A stretch of 5,547 nt of DNA, from assembly GCA_023819365.1 (NCBI GenBank), contig JAMWBP010000058.1, positions 1 to 5,547 of the forward strand, in the 5' to 3' direction. The position numbers were made by a program, and so were the translations under genes. Positions 1 through 4,586 of this stretch are shown in pieces. Numbering within the stretch: position 1 is the first letter of the stretch; every line of letters starts with the position of its first letter. The DNA is from Candidatus Omnitrophota bacterium. GTDB lineage: Bacteria > Ratteibacteria > UBA8468 > B48-G9 > JAFGKM01. Under the pieces are notes generated by a model. It did not search any database and was not told where the DNA came from. It was given only the letters and a program-made list of their open reading frames with translations.

Positions 1-20
1 CAGGACTTGGAGCAGATATA

Positions 21-26
21 AGGAGG
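21..26 (+). promoter_or_regulatory. Ribosome binding site for the URO-D-like gene
   Basis: AGGAGG lies five bases before a GTG codon at 32. It decides the choice of a non-ATG start, because the reading frame is open back to the window edge and no ATG lies near. The motif overlaps a TAA at 19-21 that may end an upstream gene. The GTG also overlaps a TGA in another frame (33-35). Either arrangement would fit translational coupling to an upstream gene cut off by the window. Confidence 0.75.
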
Positions 27-31
27 ATAAA

Positions 32-1102
32 GTGACCCAACTTGAAATTTTCAGAGCAACTGTTTCACATCAACCACATTCTGAATTTCTTTTTTATGCT
101 AATTTTACCCCTGAATTGATAAAAAAAATAAAGTTAAAATATGGAGTTGAAAAAGATGAAGATATAAAAAATTTATTTGGTATGTATAACCCTGTTTATG
201 TACAGCCACTTTATACAGGGAAAGAGGAACAACCTGATTTTTCAAAATACTTTAAAGATATTGAGAAACCTGAAGGGGCATTTATAAATTCTTTAGGAGT
301 ACTTGAAATTCCTGCTAAGTTTTATCATTTTACTGGATGTATAAGTCCTTTAAGGAATGCAAGGACATTTAAAGATATAGAAGAGTTTCCTTATCTACCA
401 CAAGATAACTTTGAAATTACTGGTATGAAAGAAAAGGTAGAAGAGGCACATAAAAATGGAAGGGTTGCAGTAACATGGGTAGTCCATATGTATGAAAATG
501 CCTGGCAGGTAAGGGGTTATGAAGAGTTCTTAATGGATATGATAGAAAGACCTGAATGGTGTGAGTATATACTGGACAGGTTTATGGAAAGAAATCTAAA
601 TATAGCAAAACTTGCTGCTTTAGCAGGTGTTGATGTTATAACAACAGGAGATGATGTAGCAAACCAGAATACACTGATGTTCTCACTTCCTATGTGGAGA
701 AGATTTATGAAAGAAAGATGGGCAAAAGTATATTCTGCAGCAAAGTCCATTAAACCAGATATTCAAATATGGTATCACAGTGATGGAAACATGGCTGCTA
801 TTATACCTGAAATGATAGAGATAGGACTGACAATTCTAAATCCTTTACAACCTGAATGTCTTGACCTTGTAAAAATAAAAAAGGACTATGGAAGATATCT
901 GGTGTTTGATGGTACCATAGGTACACAGACAACAATGCCCTTTGGTTCTCCTGAAGATGTAAAAAATGTTGTAAGGCAGAGAAAGAAGGAATTAGGATAT
1001 GACGGCGCTCTTATAATCTCCCCAACACATATTCTGGAACCTGAGGTTCCACTGGAAAACATAGAAGCGTTTATCTTAGCATGTAAAGAGCAGGAGGTAT
1101 AA
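32..1102 (+). CDS. Uroporphyrinogen decarboxylase (URO-D) superfamily protein, substrate unknown
   Basis: A 356-residue cytosolic protein of the URO-D / corrinoid-methyltransferase (MtaA/CmuA-like) superfamily. Family signs are TTGDDVANQ (residues 204-212), YHSDGN with His249 and Asp251 at the expected metal or active-site position (248-253), the GLTILNPLQPE segment (265-275), FDGTIGTQTTMPFGSPEDV (292-310) and the C-terminal SPTHILEPEVPLENIEAF (330-347). The N-terminal RQAGR-type substrate-binding motif of true haem-pathway HemE is absent, so it is probably not HemE. Relatives move methyl groups between methylated substrates, corrinoid proteins and thiols, but no corrinoid-binding protein is visible here and the substrate cannot be named. 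It starts at GTG 32 after a good ribosome site. Its TAA stop directly abuts the dapB ATG, so it appears to be the first visible gene of the dapB-dapL-purE operon. The family call is firm; the function is open. Confidence 0.88.
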   Translation: MTQLEIFRATVSHQPHSEFLFYANFTPELIKKIKLKYGVEKDEDIKNLFGMYNPVYVQPLYTGKEEQPDFSKYFKDIEKPEGAFINSLGVLEIPAKFYHFTGCISPLRNARTFKDIEEFPYLPQDNFEITGMKEKVEEAHKNGRVAVTWVVHMYENAWQVRGYEEFLMDMIERPEWCEYILDRFMERNLNIAKLAALAGVDVITTGDDVANQNTLMFSLPMWRRFMKERWAKVYSAAKSIKPDIQIWYHSDGNMAAIIPEMIEIGLTILNPLQPECLDLVKIKKDYGRYLVFDGTIGTQTTMPFGSPEDVKNVVRQRKKELGYDGALIISPTHILEPEVPLENIEAFILACKEQEV

Positions 1103-1903
1103 ATGGAAGAGAAAACGAAAATAATAGTGTGTGGTGCAGCAGGGAAGATGGGCTCTCTTATTATTAAACTTGCTATTGAAAATAAAGATAAGTTTGAAGT
1201 AAAATCCGGTATTGAATATAAAGGGCATCCTATTGCAGGAAAATTAAATCAACAGGGAATACCTATTTCAGATTCATTGTCAGATGTAATAAGTGGAGAT
1301 GAAGTTGTAATTGATTTTTCAACGCCTGACTCAGCAATAAAACATTTAGAAATCTGTATTGATAAAAATATTCCCTTTGTTACAGGGGTGACAGGTTTCA
1401 GTAATGACCAGATGATGTCTTTGAAGAAAGCGTCTTCTTATATCCCAGTGTTTTATTCACCCAATATGAGCATAGGCGTAAATCTTTTTTTTGAGATAAT
1501 AAGGTTTTCAGCAGACCTTTTAAAAGAGTATGAAATAGAAATATCTGAGGTGCATCATAATTTAAAAAAAGATGCACCGAGCGGAACTGCAAAAAAGATA
1601 GCAGATATTATATGCCAGGTTTCCAGAAGGGATGTTGAGAAAGTGGTAAAATATGGTAGAGAAGGTATAACAGGAGCAAGGACTTTTGAAGAGATAGGGA
1701 TACATTCCCTCAGATTGGGAGATATTGTCGGGGAACATTATGTATATTTTGGTGGTAAGGGTGAAATAATAGAATTATCCCATAGATGTTATAATAGAGA
1801 GGCATTTGCTTCCGGGGCACTGAAAGCGGCTTCTTTTCTGAAAAATAAGCCAGCGGGTTTTTACAATATGCAAAATCTGATAGAGGAGGTAACCAATGTT
1901 TGA
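1103..1903 (+). CDS. dapB: 4-hydroxy-tetrahydrodipicolinate reductase
   Basis: A 266-residue cytosolic enzyme that reduces 4-hydroxy-tetrahydrodipicolinate to tetrahydrodipicolinate with NAD(P)H, in the diaminopimelate/lysine pathway. The N-terminal Rossmann domain carries GAAGKMG (residues 11-17), Glu38 in the region that reads the cofactor ribose, DFSTP (71-75) and VTGVTGFS (93-100). The C-terminal substrate domain has the DapB signature EVHHNLKKDAPSGTA (149-163), with catalytic His151/His152 and Lys156. It also has GAR (191-193) and the conserved HSLRLGDIVGEH (201-212). The length is normal for the family. The ATG follows AGGAGG (1092-1097) by five bases and immediately follows the stop of the URO-D-like gene. 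Its end overlaps dapL by eight bases, which indicates translational coupling. No missing motifs were seen. Confidence 0.97.
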   Translation: MEEKTKIIVCGAAGKMGSLIIKLAIENKDKFEVKSGIEYKGHPIAGKLNQQGIPISDSLSDVISGDEVVIDFSTPDSAIKHLEICIDKNIPFVTGVTGFSNDQMMSLKKASSYIPVFYSPNMSIGVNLFFEIIRFSADLLKEYEIEISEVHHNLKKDAPSGTAKKIADIICQVSRRDVEKVVKYGREGITGARTFEEIGIHSLRLGDIVGEHYVYFGGKGEIIELSHRCYNREAFASGALKAASFLKNKPAGFYNMQNLIEEVTNV

Positions 1904-3056
1904 GGTAAGTAAACGACTTCAGAAACTACCACCATATCTCTTTGCAGAGATAGATAGAAAAAAGAAGGAGTTAATATCAGAAGGAGTTAATATTATTGAC
2001 TTCGGTATAGGAGACCCTGACCTGCCCACACCGGAAAATATAATAGATGCGATGAAAAAAGGCGTTGAAAATCCGTCTTTTCATAGATATCCTATAGGAA
2101 AAGGGACCCCAGCTTTTAGAAAAGCAATATCTGACTTTTATAAAAAAAACTATGAAGTGAAACTTAATCCTGATGAAGAGATACTGGTTTTAATCGGCTC
2201 TAAAGAAGGGATTGCACACCTTCCCTGGGCGCTGTTAAATCCAGGAGATATCTCTCTTGTACCGGAACCAGGATATCCTGTATATCACATTGGAACCATA
2301 CTTGCAGAAGGAACTCCATTTTTTATGCCACTTAAAGCAGAGAATGGCTTTCTTCCAGATATAGAGAAAATACCTGGTGATATTCTTGAAAAGGCAAGAA
2401 TACTTTTTCTTAACTATCCTAATAATCCAACCGCTGCTTTTGTAGATAGGGATTTTTTAATAGAAGCAATAAAGTTCTGTAAAAAAAATGAGATAGTACT
2501 TGTATATGATGCGGCTTACAGTGAGATATATTTTGGAGAAAAACCTGTGAGTTTTTTATCTTTACCGGGAGCAAAAGATGTTGGGATAGAGTTTCACTCC
2601 CTTTCAAAGACATACAATATGACTGGCTGGCGTATTGGCTGGGTATGTGGAAACAATAAAATTATCTCTGCACTTGCAAAGATAAAAGAGAATATTGATT
2701 CAGGAACTTTTGAAGCAATACAATTTGCAGGTATAGAGGCAATTACAGGGAGTCAGGAAAGTGTTAAAGAACTGAGGGCTATCTATAAAAAGAGGATGAA
2801 TATATTGGTTGATGGTTTGAAAGAGGCAGGATTTGAAATAGATATGCCGAAGGGAACTTTCTACTGCTGGTTAAAGATACAGGGCAGCTCAATAGAAACA
2901 GCAAGTTATCTCCTTGAAGAGGCAGGAATAGTAGCAACTCCAGGTATTGGTTTCGGCCCATCAGGAGAAGGTTATCTGAGATTTTCTATTACACTACCAG
3001 AAGATAAAATAATAGAGGGTATAAGGAGGATGAAAGAGATATGGGTAAAAAAGTAG
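1896..3056 (+). CDS. dapL: LL-diaminopimelate aminotransferase
   Basis: A 386-residue fold-type I, PLP-dependent aminotransferase. It most likely converts tetrahydrodipicolinate plus glutamate to LL-diaminopimelate, bypassing the succinylated or acetylated branches. Visible features are FGIGDPDLPTP (residues 36-46), GSKEGIAHLPWALLNPGD (101-118, typical of DapL), LNYPNNPTAA (172-181) with cofactor Asn177, YDAAY with Asp205 (204-208), SLSKTYNMTGWRIG (235-248) with the PLP lysine Lys238 and phosphate-binding Arg246, and LRFS with carboxylate-binding Arg362 (361-364). The length suits DapL. The ATG lies inside the last codons of dapB (8-base overlap) after AGGAGGT at 1884-1890, and the end overlaps purE by 16 bases. 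Adjacency to dapB supports this role over other class-I aminotransferase activities. An aspartate or alanine aminotransferase cannot be wholly excluded from sequence alone. Confidence 0.92.
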   Translation: MFEVSKRLQKLPPYLFAEIDRKKKELISEGVNIIDFGIGDPDLPTPENIIDAMKKGVENPSFHRYPIGKGTPAFRKAISDFYKKNYEVKLNPDEEILVLIGSKEGIAHLPWALLNPGDISLVPEPGYPVYHIGTILAEGTPFFMPLKAENGFLPDIEKIPGDILEKARILFLNYPNNPTAAFVDRDFLIEAIKFCKKNEIVLVYDAAYSEIYFGEKPVSFLSLPGAKDVGIEFHSLSKTYNMTGWRIGWVCGNNKIISALAKIKENIDSGTFEAIQFAGIEAITGSQESVKELRAIYKKRMNILVDGLKEAGFEIDMPKGTFYCWLKIQGSSIETASYLLEEAGIVATPGIGFGPSGEGYLRFSITLPEDKIIEGIRRMKEIWVKK

Positions 3057-3496
3057 CGATTATTATTGGAAGTAAAAATGATATGGAGTATATTGAAGGG
3101 GCAAAAGAAATTCTTGATAGATTTGGGATTCCCTATGATATAATGGTACTCTCAGCACACAGGACACTGGATAAGGTAGTAGAATTTTCACAGAAGGCAG
3201 AGGAAAATGGATTTGGGGTGATTATTGCCTGTGCTGGGATGGCAGCCCATCTACCAGGTGTTATTGCAGCAAAGACACACCTTCCCGTTATAGGCGTCCC
3301 GCTTCCTACAAGTGATATACGTGGTATTGATGCTCTACTGGCGATAGTCCAGATGCCATCAGGGGTTCCTGTTGCAACTATGGCAATTGGCAGGGCAGGT
3401 GTAAAAAATGCGGCAATCCTTTCAGCCCAGATACTTGCATTAGAAGATGTAGATATAAAGGAAAAAGTTAAAAAATATAAAGAATCTCTTGTATAA
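3041..3496 (+). CDS. purE: N5-carboxyaminoimidazole ribonucleotide mutase (PurE, class I)
   Basis: A 151-residue cytosolic purine-pathway enzyme that moves the carboxylate of N5-CAIR to give CAIR. Motifs are GSKND (residues 10-14, with Ser11 and Asp14 in the nucleotide-binding positions), SAHRT (38-42) with the catalytic His40 and Arg41, the AAHLPG core typical of class I PurE, and the SDIRGIDALLAIVQMPSGVPVATMAIG block. Small departures from the common pattern are GSKND where GS-x-SD is usual, AGMAAH where AGGAAH is usual, and SAHRTL without the following proline. None removes a key catalytic residue. ATG 3041 lies 16 bases before the end of dapL. The best ribosome site (AAGGAGG, 3023-3029) is about 11 bases upstream, slightly long. 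purK, its usual partner, is not in the window. This is the last gene of the visible operon. Confidence 0.95.
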   Translation: MGKKVAIIIGSKNDMEYIEGAKEILDRFGIPYDIMVLSAHRTLDKVVEFSQKAEENGFGVIIACAGMAAHLPGVIAAKTHLPVIGVPLPTSDIRGIDALLAIVQMPSGVPVATMAIGRAGVKNAAILSAQILALEDVDIKEKVKKYKESLV

Positions 3497-3629
3497 TACA
3501 CACATTGCGATTTTAAAAAGCAATATAAGTAAGAAAGATATCCTATCATGAAAAAATCATACGGATTTGATAAAATTACATATAGAACATCCATTTGTTT
3601 GGTGTAACTATTACACCAGGGAGATACAA
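3497..3629 (+). other. Intergenic stretch after purE, no gene seen
   Basis: No convincing gene or standard intrinsic terminator was found. ATTGC/GCAAT (3504-3508 and 3520-3524) could form a weak 5-bp stem, but no U-run follows. A 19-codon frame at 3548-3607 lacks a good ribosome site. The clearest structure is the palindrome at 3600-3618, listed separately. The stretch lies immediately outside the left inverted repeat of the IS remnant, so it may be the original intergenic sequence or the outer part of a larger decayed element. Confidence 0.5.
3600..3618. repeat. Perfect 8-bp palindromic hairpin with 3-base loop
   Basis: TGGTGTAA-CTA-TTACACCA is a perfect inverted repeat. There is no T-run on either side, so it does not look like an intrinsic terminator. 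It sits 11 bases outside the left inverted repeat of the IS110 remnant. It could be an mRNA-end hairpin, an operator, or a structured target of the insertion; the sequence does not decide between these. Confidence 0.6.
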
Positions 3630-3644
3630 TGAAAAGATAGTGCA
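3630..3644 (+). repeat. Left copy of 15-base inverted repeat flanking the IS remnant
   Basis: TGAAAAGATAGTGCA matches the reverse complement of 4231-4245 at 14 of 15 positions; the only difference is G3636 against C. Similarity stops on both sides. A degenerate start context (GGGAG, then ATG 3629) overlaps it, but the frame stops after three codons. Confidence 0.6.
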
Positions 3645-3741
3645 CCTCAAAAGGAAGATTGTGTAAAATATAGAAGAAAAACAAGATAGAGGGAGATAAG
3701 GTAGTGGGTGTATTAGAGGCAGGAGATGGCTTAAGTTTTAA

Positions 3742-3782
3742 AAACTCTCTCATCCGGATGAAGATATTTTAAGAGAGAGTTT
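3742..3782. repeat. 10-bp perfect inverted repeat inside the IS remnant
   Basis: AAACTCTCTC (3742-3751) and GAGAGAGTTT (3773-3782) are exact complements separated by 21 bases. CATCCGGATG, itself a 10-base palindrome, spans 3751-3760. The repeat sits where the frame-2 scrap hands over to the frame-1 transposase piece. It could be coincidence within coding sequence or a hairpin of the decayed element. Confidence 0.45.
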
Positions 3783-4010
3783 AGATATGTTAGATAGTTT
3801 AGATGTTTTGATACACAGGACAGATAAGTCAGTAAAGGAATTAGCCAAGCAGCATCAATATGTAGCAAGGTTAAGGGCAATACCTGGGATAGGGTAGGGG
3901 AGTATTATGAGCGTATAGCAAGGGAGAAGGGAGTGAATCTGGCCAAGGTTGCAGTAGCCAGAAGGTTAGTGGCCATAATTTACAGAGTTCTTTCACAAGA
4001 TAGGGCATAT
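3742..4010 (+). pseudogene. IS110-family transposase remnant, internally deleted and frameshifted
   Basis: Two pieces of one transposase are seen. Frame 1 from 3742 to 3893 encodes the stretch beginning KLSHPDEDILRESLDMLDS and ending VARLRAIPGIG. This is the helical linker plus the IPGIG motif that opens the Transposase_20 domain of IS110 enzymes, and a TAG follows at 3895. Frame 3 from 3903 to 4010 encodes YYERIAREKGVNLAKVAVAR followed by RLVAIIYRVLSQDRAY, the usual IS110 C-terminus. In intact relatives about 80 residues (the Ser-containing domain) separate these motifs; here they are a few bases apart, so roughly 240 bases were lost with a change of frame. The N-terminal DEDD RuvC-like domain is not recognisable. 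A frame-2 stretch (3674-3771, containing EGDKVVGVLEAGDGLSF) may be a scrap of it, but that is weak. The protein cannot be active. Confidence 0.8.
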
Positions 4011-4230
4011 ATAGTAGAGTGCCCGGCTGCCTCTTATCAACCCATTAGTGGTCCCGATAATTCTGGATGGGCTCTGAACAGGAGATTTTTGGGGTCCTGG
4101 AACCTGACTGTATGATGTGTTGCCGAAGAGGGCAGGAAGGGGAGGTTGAAGGGCCTTTCTAATCAACAGAGAGAGGCAGAGCGGATAAAAAATTGTAAGA
4201 AGAGGTGATTGGTAGTGTGCATTTAAAACT
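4011..4230 (+). other. GC-richer non-coding tail of the IS remnant
   Basis: Beyond the last recognisable transposase residue the frame continues to a TGA at 4113-4115, but the encoded tail does not resemble a known transposase end. Bases 4021-4140 contain 64 G/C of 120, clearly richer than most neighbouring genes. CTGCCTCTT (4027-4035) can pair with AAGAGGGCAG (4126-4135) with one bulged G, so the segment could fold. It may be the 3' non-coding end of the element, possibly part of an element-encoded RNA; that idea is inference only. No gene is supported here on either strand. Confidence 0.4.
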
Positions 4231-4245
4231 TGCACTATGTTTTCA
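4231..4245 (-). repeat. Right copy of 15-base inverted repeat flanking the IS remnant
   Basis: TGCACTATGTTTTCA is the complement of 3630-3644 with one mismatch. GTGCA at 4217-4221 also pairs with TGCAC at 4231-4235 across a 9-base loop, so a small local hairpin is an alternative role. The last base touches the ribosome binding site of the next gene. Confidence 0.6.
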
Positions 4246-4246
4246 G

Positions 4247-4252
4247 AGGAGG
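4247..4252 (+). promoter_or_regulatory. Ribosome binding site for the TM2-type gene
   Basis: AGGAGG lies four bases before ATG 4257. It fixes this ATG as the start rather than the in-frame TTG at 4230, which lies before the site and inside the IS-end region. Confidence 0.8.
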
Positions 4253-4256
4253 GAGT

Positions 4257-4586
4257 ATGGTAAAAAAAGATATCCCAAATCCGAGGATAGCCGCCTTACT
4301 TTCTTTTCTCTTTAATGGACTGGGGCAGATATATAATGGAGAGATAAAGAAAGGGCTGACCCTGATATTCTTTTCAGGTGTCTCTATGCTGGTCTTAATA
4401 CTTGGTGCAGTTTTTATATTCTATTTTATAAAGGGACAGTTTTCTCCCTTTACTTTTCTTGCCTGGGGTATTGTTCTTTTTTTCATCGGGCTTACAGGTA
4501 TGATAGTTATAGGAATTTACAGTATCTCAGATGCATATTATAAGGCAAAAAGGATATGTGATGAGTATGAAAGGCGTGATATTTGA
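4257..4586 (+). CDS. Small TM2-type integral membrane protein
   Basis: A 109-residue membrane protein. It opens with NPRIAALLSFLFNGLGQIYNG (residues 8-28, split by the GLGQIYNG turn at 21-28), the hallmark of TM2-domain and related small membrane proteins, followed by the usual KKGL (31-34). Hydrophobic segments lie at about 10-24, 34-58 and 66-90. The C-terminal SISDAYYKAKR (89-99) matches the conserved Asp-Ala-Tyr ending of the family and is followed by a charged tail. There is no cleavable signal peptide. The biochemical function of such bacterial proteins is largely unknown. The gene overlaps the next gene by 26 bases, suggesting coupled translation. It is separated from purE by the IS remnant, so whether it once belonged to the same operon is unknown, and no convincing promoter was identified in front of it. 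Confidence 0.85.
   Translation: MVKKDIPNPRIAALLSFLFNGLGQIYNGEIKKGLTLIFFSGVSMLVLILGAVFIFYFIKGQFSPFTFLAWGIVLFFIGLTGMIVIGIYSISDAYYKAKRICDEYERRDI

Larger units (their letters stand above)
3630..4245 (+). mobile_element. Decayed IS110-family insertion sequence (proposed limits)
   Basis: A short inverted repeat, TGAAAAGATAGTGCA at 3630-3644 and its complement TGCACTATGTTTTCA at 4231-4245 (14 of 15 positions match), brackets the broken IS110-type transposase. Many IS110 members lack terminal repeats and others (the IS1111 subgroup) have short subterminal ones, so these limits are an inference. At 616 bases the element is far shorter than an intact IS110 (roughly 1.2-1.6 kb), in line with the internal loss seen in the transposase. 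The right repeat ends exactly where the ribosome site of the TM2-type gene begins. The insertion therefore seems to have landed just before that gene without breaking it. Confidence 0.55.

Noticed and set aside
1..35. Tail of an upstream gene
   Set aside because: Two frames end here (TAA 19-21 and TGA 33-35) and the URO-D frame is itself open to the edge; too few residues are visible to tell which is real, so no gene was annotated.
32..1102. Assignment of the first gene as HemE
   Set aside because: The RQAGR substrate-binding motif of true uroporphyrinogen decarboxylase is absent and the N-terminus is of the divergent superfamily type.
3504..3524. Intrinsic terminator after purE
   Set aside because: The stem is only five A/T-rich base pairs and is not followed by a T-run.
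3548..3607. Small peptide gene starting MKKSYGF
   Set aside because: Only 19 codons, no good ribosome site and no recognisable motif.
3133..3753. 206-codon open frame on the minus strand
   Set aside because: It lies mostly antisense to purE, which has full family motifs; its product shows no recognisable domain, and its intergenic part is low-complexity hydrophobic sequence.
3933..4115. 60-codon open frame on the plus strand as a separate gene
   Set aside because: Its first half is the C-terminus of the broken IS110 transposase, and the reading frame extends upstream of the proposed start with the same homology; it has no start signal of its own.
4230..4256. TTG 4230 as an earlier start for the TM2-type protein
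   Set aside because: The AGGAGG at 4247-4252 lies downstream of it and points to ATG 4257, and the extra residues are not part of the family pattern.
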